Source: JALHFZ01 sp964483085 (GTDB lineage: Bacteria > Synergistota > Synergistia > Synergistales > Aminobacteriaceae). Taken from it: a DNA stretch of 21,080 nt. Location of the stretch: positions 1 to 21,080 of the forward strand of contig CAYZZX010000026.1 of NCBI GenBank assembly GCA_964483085.1. The letters run 5' to 3'. The position numbers and the translations under genes were made by a program. Of this stretch, positions 1-7,288 are shown one piece after another (positions within the stretch are counted from its first letter, which is position 1; the number at the start of each line of letters is the position of its first letter). The notes beneath the pieces were generated by a model, which searched no databases, was not told the origin of the DNA, and saw only the letters and a program-made list of their open reading frames with translations.

Positions 1-24
1 GACGCCCGATCGGGCGTCTTTTTT
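1..24 (+). terminator. Rho-independent terminator of a gene left of the window
   Basis: A perfect 18-bp palindrome (GACGCCCGATCGGGCGTC, 1-18) is followed at once by six T residues (19-24) on the plus strand. This is a classic intrinsic terminator for a rightward gene that lies outside the window. On the minus strand the hairpin follows the stop of the gene at 28-720, with the A-run (T-run complement) before it. It may therefore also end that gene, but the sequence needed to see a T-tract on that side is cut off. Confidence 0.8.
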
Positions 25-27
25 GAT

Positions 28-720
28 CTATGCGGAGATGGCGAGCTGTTCTCCGGAGGAAAGGGTATTGCGACTCTCTACGTAAGTTTTTTCAGCTCTC
101 TGCCGTCCCATTTCCGCCTGAGCTTTCATGGCTGCGGCGGAGGCTGCGGCTGCGACCCGCATATCCTGGGGGGAGGGGGAGCCGGGGGCGAGGGCAGCCC
201 TCTTCACCTGCTCCATGATTTGAAGGGTCTCCTCGGGCGTATCCCCTCCGGGGGCCGAGATGGGGACTTGCCCTCCGACAATGTAGCTTTTGCCATCCGG
301 GCCGGTCATATATTTGTAGGATATGGCGCCCGCGTACTGTCCTCCAGCGGCTTTGTGGGCCGCCTCGTGGGCGATTACGTCCCGTTCTATTTCCTTCAGT
401 CGGGCGGAGGCTGCGGCAAGTTCGATATCTCTTTCCGAAGAGGACATTCCGCCGTTTTTTTCTGCGGGCTGTCTTCCGGCTGGATCGGATTCCTTCTTCT
501 TTCGGACGGTCACGGTCGCTCCGGTGATGTAGAGCTTTCCGTCGGGCCCGGGAGTGTAGGTGTAGTGAGCTGACGTGACCATGCCGTCCCGGGCGAGGGC
601 GCTTTGCTGCCTCAGAATGCTCTTCTCTGCGCGGAAGAGCCCCTCCCGCCTTGTGTGGTCTGCGGGGGGAAGGACCTGTCCGATTCTGTTCACTGGGGCA
701 ACCTGTGAAAGAGACGCCAT
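28..720 (-). CDS. SprA-related putative metalloprotease (HEAAH protein)
   Basis: A 230-aa protein. An HExxH zinc motif, HEAAH, lies at residues 118-122. Two copies of a YxYxxGPDGKxYIxG motif flank it, at about residues 53-67 and 135-149. This combination is typical of the bacterial family named after Shewanella SprA, putative metalloproteases of unknown substrate. The N-terminus shows no signal peptide, so a cytoplasmic place is likely. A GTG lies 9 nt further upstream, but it sits inside the Shine-Dalgarno sequence AGGAGG, which is well spaced from the ATG at 720; I chose the ATG. The C-terminal half is Ala-rich and helical (about residues 170-210). The family call rests on motif recognition; catalysis is inferred from HExxH only. 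It may be cotranscribed with the gene at 780-1226, since only a weak hairpin (AGGGG/CCCCT, about 758-776) without a good T-tract separates them. Confidence 0.8.
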   Translation of the reverse strand: MASLSQVAPVNRIGQVLPPADHTRREGLFRAEKSILRQQSALARDGMVTSAHYTYTPGPDGKLYITGATVTVRKKKESDPAGRQPAEKNGGMSSSERDIELAAASARLKEIERDVIAHEAAHKAAGGQYAGAISYKYMTGPDGKSYIVGGQVPISAPGGDTPEETLQIMEQVKRAALAPGSPSPQDMRVAAAASAAAMKAQAEMGRQRAEKTYVESRNTLSSGEQLAISA

Positions 721-779
721 TCCGATCACCTCCTGAGCACGGAAAGAAAACTTCTACGAGGGGAAAAGAAGCCCCTGTT

Positions 780-1226
780 TTATTTCAATTTTCCCCATAT
801 CTGGTACCTGTATTTATAGCCGTTCGATTCAACGGTTTTTTTAATCTCGCTGCGGATCTCCCGGTAGTCGAAACCGAAGGTGTATTTTTTCTTCAGAAGG
901 GTGGTATGGCCGTCAATCAACCCTTCAAGACCTCCGGGACCCGATGAGGTTTTCCACTTCTTGAGGGGCAGTCCGGACGAGTTGTTCTTATCCTGTTCTG
1001 CGCCGAAGCCCGTTCGCTGTTCCTCAAGGATTTCCTTGTAGGTAACTTCTCCGGCCTCTGCATCCAGCGTGAAGCTGGCTGTGAAGTTGAGCTTATGCCG
1101 TGAGAAGAGTGTTTTTCGTTCGGCGATGACGGAGGAAAAGGAGTGGATATTCCCATTTTGATTATAAACCATAGGCAAATCTTGCATTTTCTCTGTGACG
1201 ATCTCCTTCAGTTGTTCGATAATCAC
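780..1226 (-). CDS. Hypothetical protein, 148 aa
   Basis: I do not recognise this family. The reading frame opens with GTG at 1226, preceded by GGGAG nine nucleotides upstream, and a strong TATAAT box lies 37 nt before the start, so it is very probably a real gene. The product is basic and hydrophilic, with no signal peptide and no membrane segment. It begins with an amphipathic helix (residues about 1-15). The middle is rich in beta-prone stretches (KLNFTASFTLD, about residues 44-54), and the end is Lys/Tyr-rich (YKYRYQIWGK). An internal Met at about residue 14 is an alternative start but has no better ribosome site. It is 59 nt upstream of the SprA-like gene on the same strand. No function is proposed. 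Confidence 0.65.
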   Translation of the reverse strand: MIIEQLKEIVTEKMQDLPMVYNQNGNIHSFSSVIAERKTLFSRHKLNFTASFTLDAEAGEVTYKEILEEQRTGFGAEQDKNNSSGLPLKKWKTSSGPGGLEGLIDGHTTLLKKKYTFGFDYREIRSEIKKTVESNGYKYRYQIWGKLK

Positions 1227-1262
1227 GGATCTGCACTCCCTTCCTCGAGCTTTTATAACTCT

Positions 1263-1268
1263 ATTATA
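1263..1268 (-). promoter_or_regulatory. Putative -10 box for the 780-1226 gene
   Basis: The minus strand reads TATAAT here, 37 nt upstream of the GTG start. No convincing -35 hexamer stands at 16-18 nt; the upstream stretch is AT-rich (a second TAAAAT lies just upstream). It is a good match to a sigma-70 -10 element, possibly depending on an extended contact or an activator. Confidence 0.5.
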
Positions 1269-1326
1269 CAGACTATTTTACACCATTTTCCCGATAAATT
1301 GGTTTTTCACCCTCTCCCTTGCGGCA

Positions 1327-1375
1327 GAAAAATCAAAAAAGGGAAGGAGAAATCCTAGGATTTCTCCTTCCCTTT
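1327..1375 (-). terminator. Rho-independent terminator of the ten-gene operon
   Basis: Positions 1338-1375 form a perfect 38-bp palindrome: arm AAAGGGAAGGAGAAATCC (1338-1355), centre TA, and the exact complement (1358-1375). Read on the minus strand, the hairpin runs directly into TTTTTTGATTTTT (about 1327-1340). This is a very strong intrinsic terminator, 69 nt after the stop codon of the lyase gene. It marks the end of the operon that starts near 13261. Confidence 0.92.
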
Positions 1376-1443
1376 CGCACAATCTCTCGGAAATCGAAGA
1401 TGAATCTCCGCCAGATGTCATTGACCCTTATCTTTGGCAGAGT

Positions 1444-2334
1444 TTATTCTACGAAATTGGGGAGAAACTGCTTTTCCAGATCTCTGAACATCTCGAAGCC
1501 CACGAGATTTTTGAAGTCGGAGAAGGGGGCGACAAGTTCCGTCCTTCCTTCAGCGATTCTGTCTCCCTTGATGGCGTCGAGATAGTCAACCATTCCCTTC
1601 ACGGCGGCGAAGAGTGGCCCTACGGGGATGCTGACCCTTCCCACGCCGAGTTTCCGAAGGGTATCTATGGGGATAAGGGGAGTCTTGCCCCCTGTCACTG
1701 CGTCCATGAGGTTGATGCTCACCGGTGCCTTGATCTCCCTGACTGCCTTGTCTATCTGCTCTACCGAACGGGGGGCCTCCACGAAGATGAGGTCCGCCCC
1801 TGCTTCGGCGTAGGCGTTTCCTCTGCGGATGGCCTCTTCAATGCCGCCCACGGCGATGGCGTCCGTCCGTGCGTTGATGACGAAGTCCGGATCGAGCTCG
1901 TCTTTTACCGACTTGCAAGCCTTGATCTTCAGCACCATCTCCTCGAGGGGAATTATCTGTTTTCCCTCGAGGTGGCCGCATCGTTTCGGAAAGACCTGGT
2001 CCTCAATATTCATCCCGGCCAGGCCGGCCTTGAGGAACTCCTTCGTGACGTACATGGCGTTGATGCTATTGCCGTATCCCGTGTCGGCGTCCGCCATGAC
2101 GGGGATTTTTACCGTCTCGGCGATGTTTCTCGTGAAGTTCAGAACGTCACTGAAGCCGATAAAGGCCATGTCGGGAAGGCCGAGATAGGTAGCGGAAAGG
2201 CCGAAGCCGCTGACCTGCAGGGCCTTGAAGCCGGCCCGTTCAATGAGCTTTGCCGAGATTGCGTCATGAGCGCCCGGACAGACCAGGGCCTTCCGTTCGT
2301 TGATCATTTGTTTGAGCAGGGTTGTCTTCTTCAA
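1444..2334 (-). CDS. Isocitrate lyase/PEP mutase superfamily carboxylate lyase
   Basis: A 296-aa TIM-barrel enzyme of the isocitrate lyase/PEP mutase superfamily. Metal-binding ADADTGYGN lies at residues 81-89, the catalytic loop EDQVFPKRCGH at 111-121 (Cys119), NARTDA at 154-159 and EAPRS at 186-190. A KRCGH loop marks C-C bond lyases such as methylisocitrate lyase (PrpB) and 2,3-dimethylmalate lyase, as opposed to PEP mutase. The PrpB-type NxTEFG segment is replaced by NLMDAVTGGKTP (about 208-219), and the window has no methylcitrate synthase, so PrpB is less likely. The expected reaction is retro-aldol cleavage of a substituted malate or isocitrate, giving pyruvate or another 2-oxoacid plus a carboxylate; the substrate is unknown. 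The start is TTG at 2334, with AAGGAGG ten nucleotides upstream and no nearer alternative. It is the last gene of the operon, 18 nt after the permease. Confidence 0.88.
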   Translation of the reverse strand: MKKTTLLKQMINERKALVCPGAHDAISAKLIERAGFKALQVSGFGLSATYLGLPDMAFIGFSDVLNFTRNIAETVKIPVMADADTGYGNSINAMYVTKEFLKAGLAGMNIEDQVFPKRCGHLEGKQIIPLEEMVLKIKACKSVKDELDPDFVINARTDAIAVGGIEEAIRRGNAYAEAGADLIFVEAPRSVEQIDKAVREIKAPVSINLMDAVTGGKTPLIPIDTLRKLGVGRVSIPVGPLFAAVKGMVDYLDAIKGDRIAEGRTELVAPFSDFKNLVGFEMFRDLEKQFLPNFVE

Positions 2335-2352
2335 AATTAAAACTCCTCCTTG

Positions 2353-4272
2353 CTAGAGAATCTGGATTTTCGGACGGGCATTGGAAGAAAAGAACTTTCT
2401 ATCCAGAAGCAGTGCTCCTCCTACAAGAACCATTCCGACGACCGAGGGAGTCGTGTCGGGGAAGAGAAGGAGCAAACCTCCGAGAATAAAGGCAGCGCAG
2501 AAGAGGTAGTTCACGGAGGCACTTTCTCCTCTGCTGCTGAACAATCCATAGGCAATGGATATGGCGCCGATGAACCCGGTAATGCCATGGGTCAGTATGC
2601 TGGCATATGGAGCCCTCCCCACGAGGGCGGGATTGAGGGCGAAGAAGTAGGGCAGGATGAAGGCCACAGCTCCGAGGCGCACGGCCATGAATCCGGTCTT
2701 CACCCAGTTCGCTTTCGCTATCCCCGCTGCGGCAACGGCGGCAGTGCAGGTGGGCGGTGTGACTCCTCCGAGGATCGCCCAGTAGATGAAGAAGAGGTGT
2801 GCGGCTACGGGGTCGATTCCCAGCTTGAGCAGGGGAGGCACGAGGATGGAGACGGAGAGGACGTAGGTGGGGACCACCGGAAGGGAGGTTCCGAGAAGGA
2901 AGGGGACGATGGTGGCGATCAGCAGAGAGAAGTAGATGTTGGTTCCTCCGACCTCGAGGATGACGCCGCTGATCTTCGGAGCTAATCCCGTGAGGCCGAT
3001 GAGATTCACCAGCATGCTCACCGAGACGAGAATGGGAACTATCTGGGCGACGTCCCGGCCGCCCTCGGAGAGGGCGGAGAAGATCAGCCTCATGGTCTCG
3101 GCCATTTTTCCCTTGACGATGCCGATGAAGAAAAAGACCCCAAGGGCCGAGGCGCAGGCGTAAAACCCGGCGAGCTGCAGGGGCTGTCCGATGCCTATGA
3201 GGTACAGAAGCACGCCCGTCGGAATGATGAGCCCCGCAATGCGCTCAAGGGTCAGAATGTCCTTCCATAGGGGAATTTCTTCCGGCGGGAGCTTGTCGAT
3301 TCCCATGCGGACCGTGCGGAAGTGAACGCCGCTGAAGACCCCGGCGTAGTAGAGCAGGCAGGGGAGAAGAGCGTATCCGATGATGTGGAAATAGGAGATG
3401 TTGAGAAATTCCGCCATCATAAAGGCGCTGATGCTCATGATTGGGGGGGTGATCCCTCCGCCCGAGGAGGCGATGGCTTCCACGGCCCCGGCGAATTCCG
3501 GTTTATACCCGAGACGCTTCATGAGGGGAATCGTATAGCTTCCCGTGACCATGACGTTGGCAACGGAGCTGCCCGATATGCTTCCGAAAAGGGCGCTTGA
3601 GACCACGGCGGCCTTGGCAGGCCCTCCCGTATATTTTCCGGTGATGGCGAGGGCGATATCGATGAAGGTCTTTCCTCCTCCTGTGGCCGAAAGGAGGGAG
3701 CCGAAGATGATGAACATGGAGATGAAGGTGGCCGACATTCCCGTCACGCTGCCGAAAATACCGAGGGGAGAGTAGTAGAGGGAGTTGATGACGAACTCAA
3801 AGTTGATGCCCCGGAGCTTCCATATCCCCGGAAAGGAGTCCCCCATATAGATATATCCCATGAGAAGGAGCACCATTACTGGTATGGCCAGCCCCACAGT
3901 CCGCCGTGCCGCCTCGAGGACGAGGAGCACGAGGGTAATTCCGAGGAACATGTCGAGTGTGCCGGCTTCGACGGTTCCCATGTAGATGTTGAGGGCTTTC
4001 ATGAAGGCGTTTAAATTCGCGGCAAGGAGAAGCACAATCAGAAGGATGTCGATGGGGGAGATACCCTTTCCCCGGGAATCATCCTCTGCTTTCCGCCGGA
4101 AGGGGTAATAGAGAAAGGCTATGGACAGTCCGAAGGCCACGTGGACGGCCCGAAACTGTATGTCGAGCAGGTCGGTCAGGAAGATAGGAGCGAGAAGCTG
4201 AAACAGAGCGAGAAAAAAGCCGAGGGCGAAAAGTATATTCGTCTTGGTTTTTTCTGAAGACGATAGAGTCAC
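2353..4272 (-). CDS. TRAP transporter fused permease (4TM/12TM, TAXI-associated)
   Basis: A 639-aa, strongly hydrophobic inner-membrane protein. The N-terminal ~130 residues correspond to the small DctQ-like subunit. The remainder is the DctM-like transport subunit, with the conserved stretches SISGSSVANVMVTGSYTIP and SSGGGITPPIMSISAF, and near the C-terminus AILGGVTPPTCTAAVAAAG. Fused permeases of this size normally pair with TAXI binding proteins, and such a gene lies immediately upstream. It should import an organic acid with a sodium or proton gradient. The start is GTG at 4272, with GGGAGGG seven nucleotides upstream. The 75-nt gap to the binding-protein gene holds a perfect 15-bp hairpin, which probably adjusts the ratio of the two proteins. 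A carboxylate substrate is inferred from the operon. Confidence 0.93.
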   Translation of the reverse strand: MTLSSSEKTKTNILFALGFFLALFQLLAPIFLTDLLDIQFRAVHVAFGLSIAFLYYPFRRKAEDDSRGKGISPIDILLIVLLLAANLNAFMKALNIYMGTVEAGTLDMFLGITLVLLVLEAARRTVGLAIPVMVLLLMGYIYMGDSFPGIWKLRGINFEFVINSLYYSPLGIFGSVTGMSATFISMFIIFGSLLSATGGGKTFIDIALAITGKYTGGPAKAAVVSSALFGSISGSSVANVMVTGSYTIPLMKRLGYKPEFAGAVEAIASSGGGITPPIMSISAFMMAEFLNISYFHIIGYALLPCLLYYAGVFSGVHFRTVRMGIDKLPPEEIPLWKDILTLERIAGLIIPTGVLLYLIGIGQPLQLAGFYACASALGVFFFIGIVKGKMAETMRLIFSALSEGGRDVAQIVPILVSVSMLVNLIGLTGLAPKISGVILEVGGTNIYFSLLIATIVPFLLGTSLPVVPTYVLSVSILVPPLLKLGIDPVAAHLFFIYWAILGGVTPPTCTAAVAAAGIAKANWVKTGFMAVRLGAVAFILPYFFALNPALVGRAPYASILTHGITGFIGAISIAYGLFSSRGESASVNYLFCAAFILGGLLLLFPDTTPSVVGMVLVGGALLLDRKFFSSNARPKIQIL

Positions 4273-4293
4273 GCTGAATCCCTCCCGTGCGGT

Positions 4294-4327
4294 TTCCGGC
4301 CGCTTTTTGGTAAAAAAGCGGCCGGAA
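4294..4327 (-). promoter_or_regulatory. Intercistronic stem-loop between TAXI binding protein and permease
   Basis: A perfect 15-bp inverted repeat (TTCCGGCCGCTTTTT at 4294-4308, complement at 4313-4327) with loop GGTA lies between the two transporter genes. No T-tract follows it on the minus strand, and it ends about 10 nt before the permease ribosome site. It is therefore more likely an mRNA-stabilising or processing hairpin, or a partial attenuator, than a full terminator. Such hairpins are known after binding-protein genes, where they keep the binding protein in excess over the permease. Confidence 0.7.
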
Positions 4328-4347
4328 GAGATGATGGACTGCTGTTT

Positions 4348-5367
4348 CTACTTTTTGTACTCCGGAGGAATGAATCTTTCCGGAACTTCGATGCCTTTTT
4401 CCTTCGCATACCGGATGAGTCCGGCATGAGCGGGTACTACGTCTTCGCCTGCGTTTTTGAAGTAGTCCGCGACGGGGTCGAAGCCCTTGATGGGTCCGTA
4501 GGCTGCAGCGATCTCATCGAACCCTTCGACGTAGGCCTTTACGATCTGGTAGCCGATTTCCTCGGACATGGCTGCTGTGGAGACGGCACCGGCGATGGGG
4601 CATTCTTCCCAGATGGGACCGACGTCCGGGAATTCTTTGATGGTTCCCTTGGGCTGTTCAAGGAAGGTCATGTAGGGGATATCCTTCTGGATCTTCTCCA
4701 CGTCTTCTTTGGAGTAGCCGATGACGGTGAGGGGAGTGGTCATGTTCACTTCAATGAGGGAGGCATCCATGCTCTTCAGTCCGCTCGATTTCTGAAGTCC
4801 CACGATCCGTCCTTCTTTCAGGGCGCTGATGCCGTCCGCCAGTGCTGAGGGGACGAGGTTGATGTCATGGCCGAGAATGTCGTTGTACTGGGTGACATAG
4901 GCTGCAGAGGCCGATCCGGGGATACCGGGGCTGAATTTCTTTCCCTTGAGATCGCCGAAGGTGGTGACTCCGGCATCCTTACGTACATAGAGACGGTCGG
5001 CGAAGATGTTTCTGAGGAAGAGCCACCGGACATCCTTGAAGCCCTTGCCTTCGAACCCTTCGATCCCCTTGTAGAGCTGAAGGGATCCGGGAAGGTCGAT
5101 GGCCATGGCGAAATCGAAGACTCCCGAGCTGACTTTCCGAAGGTTGTCCATGCCAGCGCCGCTTTCGACGACGGTAACCTGGATGCCGTTATCCGCCTTA
5201 TTGATGACGTTCGCCGCGGCGACGCACCACGCATAGACTCCGGAGCTCGAAGAGGTACTCCCCATGTTCAGGTACACATCCGCTGCGGAGGCACCTCCTG
5301 CAACCAGGCAAAGGGAGAGAATCGCAAGGGCTGCTATCCGGGAAAAAAGTGCTGTTCTTTTCTTCAT
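4348..5367 (-). CDS. TAXI-family TRAP transporter solute-binding protein
   Basis: A 339-aa exported binding protein. The signal peptide is clear: MKKR, a hydrophobic core (about residues 11-24), then GGASA before the likely cut after residue 28. The mature part begins with the TAXI-type pattern of a short strand, NMGSTSSSSGVYAWCVAAA, and then VVESGAGMDNLRKVSSGVFDFAMA, followed by DLKGKKFSPGIPGSA. This is the fold of the TRAP-associated extracytoplasmic immunogenic protein family, periplasmic binders of carboxylates such as glutamate or 2-oxoacids. The ATG at 5367 has GGAGG nine nucleotides upstream and directly begins the signal peptide, so I prefer it over an in-frame ATG at 5445. The fused permease follows 75 nt downstream. 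The ligand is probably the operon's substrate. Confidence 0.93.
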   Translation of the reverse strand: MKKRTALFSRIAALAILSLCLVAGGASAADVYLNMGSTSSSSGVYAWCVAAANVINKADNGIQVTVVESGAGMDNLRKVSSGVFDFAMAIDLPGSLQLYKGIEGFEGKGFKDVRWLFLRNIFADRLYVRKDAGVTTFGDLKGKKFSPGIPGSASAAYVTQYNDILGHDINLVPSALADGISALKEGRIVGLQKSSGLKSMDASLIEVNMTTPLTVIGYSKEDVEKIQKDIPYMTFLEQPKGTIKEFPDVGPIWEECPIAGAVSTAAMSEEIGYQIVKAYVEGFDEIAAAYGPIKGFDPVADYFKNAGEDVVPAHAGLIRYAKEKGIEVPERFIPPEYKK

Positions 5368-5389
5368 TGATATATTCCTCCTGTCTGAG

Positions 5390-5416
5390 TATTCCTCATG
5401 AAGTATCTTGAGAATA
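5390..5416 (-). promoter_or_regulatory. Small stem-loop in the leader of the TAXI gene
   Basis: TATTCCTCA (5390-5398) can pair with TGAGAATA (5409-5416) with one bulged base. It lies 23 nt upstream of the binding-protein start, inside the 108-nt gap after the aconitase small subunit. No T-tract is present. It could be an mRNA-processing or stabilising element, or chance. Confidence 0.3.
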
Positions 5417-5475
5417 TTCGGGCGCAGGGGCTTTTGATCATCCATCGCATCCCTCCCTTCGTCATCCGTCGGATG

Positions 5476-5982
5476 CTATCTTTCGAGAACGTAGGTGCCG
5501 TTCTTCTTCAGATATTCCACAAGTCCTCCTTCTCTGAGGATGTCGAGCATCACCGGAGACAGGGGCGTTAAGGGAAGAAACTGTCCACTGTCAGGAAGCT
5601 CGATTCTGTTCTCCTCGAGCCGGATGATCACTCTGTCACCGTCCTGGAGAGCATCTGTATCGCACAGGAAGGCGGGAATTCCCTGGTTGATCGCATTCCG
5701 GAAAAAGATCCGGGAGTAGGATTTCGCCAGAATGGCGCCGATCCCGGCGTACTTTATGGCGATGGGGGCCTGGTCTCGTGACGAGCCGCACCCGAAATTG
5801 CTCCCCGCGGCGATGATGTCTCCGGGGCTGACCCTTTGGGCGAAACCCGGTGCGATATCCTCGAAAACGTGCTCCGCGAGGGTGCTGAAATCGAGGGTTT
5901 TCGTGTATTTTCCCGCGATGATGTAGTCGGTGTTTATGTCGTCGCCGAATTTGTGGATTCTTCCTGTCAGGCTGTCTTCCAT
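5476..5982 (-). CDS. Aconitase-family hydro-lyase, small (swivel) subunit, LeuD/DmdB-like
   Basis: A 168-aa protein homologous to the small subunit of 3-isopropylmalate dehydratase and to dimethylmaleate hydratase DmdB. It shows the swivel-domain opening GDDINTDYIIAGKY (about residues 13-26) and the active-site loop GSNFGCGSSRDQAPIAIKYAG. The usual LeuD sequence in that loop is SSREH; here it reads SSRDQ, so substrate choice may differ. It forms a heterodimer with the large subunit encoded directly upstream. The ATG at 5982 has AGGAGG six nucleotides before it; the longer frame upstream of this ATG is only read-through within the large-subunit gene. The two genes are 11 nt apart and surely cotranscribed. 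Lack of any leucine gene nearby argues against leucine biosynthesis. Confidence 0.9.
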   Translation of the reverse strand: MEDSLTGRIHKFGDDINTDYIIAGKYTKTLDFSTLAEHVFEDIAPGFAQRVSPGDIIAAGSNFGCGSSRDQAPIAIKYAGIGAILAKSYSRIFFRNAINQGIPAFLCDTDALQDGDRVIIRLEENRIELPDSGQFLPLTPLSPVMLDILREGGLVEYLKKNGTYVLER

Positions 5983-5993
5983 TTCATCCCTCC

Positions 5994-7259
5994 TCACGGT
6001 GCCCCGGAGATGAATTTCCGCGGATCGGCAATTTTTCCTTCCAGGGCGCTTGCCGCGCAGGTGGCCGGAGAGGCGAGGTAGATCCCTGCCTTGTTGTTCC
6101 CCATTCTCCCCTTGAAATTCCGGTTTGCCGTGGAGATGACAGTTTCGCCGTCTCCCGGAATGCCCTGGTGTGTGCCGGGGCAGGGGCCGCACCCCGGCGG
6201 GAGAATGGTTCCTCCGGCCTCCACGATCTTGAAGATAAGCCCCTCCGCCAGGGCGTCCATGAGGACTTTCCGGGAGGGAGGGCAGACAAGCAGGCGGCAG
6301 TTTTCCGATATTTTCCTGCCCTCCAGAATCCGGGCGGCGATTCGAAGATCGTCGAGACGGCCGTTGGTGCAGGTGCCGATATAGACCTGGCTGACTTTCG
6401 TCCCCTCGATTTCGGTCACCGGAAGGACGGAATCGACCGAATGGGGGCAGCTTACCTGGGGAGGCAGAGTGGCCACATCGATCTCCATGGCCGAGGCGAA
6501 CTCTGCGTCCTCGTCGTCCCAGACCGGGCGGGGAGTCCGACAGCCGGTCCCTTCCAGATGGGCGAAGGTCTTTTCATCCGCCTCCATCAGTCCGACCTTG
6601 GCTCCGCACTCGATGGCCATATTGCTCAGGGTCATCCGCTCGGAGATGCTCATGGCGCGGACTGTGTCCCCTCCGAAGGAGAGGGCGAGGTAGTCCGCCC
6701 CGGCGGAGCCGATCCTTCCGATGAGGTGGAGCATGAGGTCCTTTGCGTAGGTGCCGGGAGGGGGAGTGCCGTGAAAATCCACCTTCATGGTATGGGGAAC
6801 CCGGAGCCAGAGCTTCCCCGTGAGCATGACGCCGCTCATATCCGTCGACCCGATGCCGAAGGAGAAGACATTCAGAGCGCCGTAGGTGCAGGTATGGGAG
6901 TCCGCCCCAACGGCGAGATCTCCCGGAACGACGAGCCCCTTTTCGGCGATAAGCTGATGGCAGACCCCCTCGCCTCCGTCAAAGAGACGGATCCCCTGGG
7001 ATGAGGCAAACTGCCGGAGAAGGGTGTGGAGTCCGCTGATCCTTTCGTTCGGGCTCGGAGTGGCGTGGTCGAGGACGATCACCATCTTCGAGGGATCCCA
7101 GACTTTTTCTTTTCCGTACTGCTCAAAGGCCCGAATGGCGATGGGGCCGGTGGTATCGTGAATCATGGCCAGATCGACGTCAGCAACGACGTAATCACCG
7201 GCTTTCACGTCTCCCTGGACGTGGGCTGATATGATCTTCTCTGCAGCAGTTTTTCCCAT
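5994..7259 (-). CDS. Aconitase-family hydro-lyase, large [4Fe-4S] subunit, LeuC/DmdA-like
   Basis: A 421-aa protein of the archaeal-type LeuC size class. The three iron-sulfur ligands are present: Cys297 in GTCTNGR, and Cys357 and Cys360 in GCGPCPGTH. Further family signatures are HDTTGPIA (34-41), LDHATPSPNE (63-72) and GADSHTCTYGAL (118-129). The family interconverts hydroxy-acids through an unsaturated intermediate: isopropylmalate, homocitrate, citramalate or 2,3-dimethylmalate. With the lyase gene of the same operon, the nearest known precedent is DmdAB plus 2,3-dimethylmalate lyase in nicotinate fermentation by Eubacterium barkeri. That is analogy, not proof. The start is ATG at 7259 with AAGGGGG about nine nucleotides upstream. 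Function should be cytoplasmic and oxygen-sensitive. Confidence 0.92.
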   Translation of the reverse strand: MGKTAAEKIISAHVQGDVKAGDYVVADVDLAMIHDTTGPIAIRAFEQYGKEKVWDPSKMVIVLDHATPSPNERISGLHTLLRQFASSQGIRLFDGGEGVCHQLIAEKGLVVPGDLAVGADSHTCTYGALNVFSFGIGSTDMSGVMLTGKLWLRVPHTMKVDFHGTPPPGTYAKDLMLHLIGRIGSAGADYLALSFGGDTVRAMSISERMTLSNMAIECGAKVGLMEADEKTFAHLEGTGCRTPRPVWDDEDAEFASAMEIDVATLPPQVSCPHSVDSVLPVTEIEGTKVSQVYIGTCTNGRLDDLRIAARILEGRKISENCRLLVCPPSRKVLMDALAEGLIFKIVEAGGTILPPGCGPCPGTHQGIPGDGETVISTANRNFKGRMGNNKAGIYLASPATCAASALEGKIADPRKFISGAP

Positions 7260-7288
7260 TACTGTGCACCCCCTTCCCTTTATTTCCT

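Noticed and set aside
5476..7259. Leucine biosynthesis genes leuC/leuD
   Set aside because: No leuA, leuB or ilv gene is near, and the pair lies inside a transporter-lyase operon; family membership does not fix the substrate.
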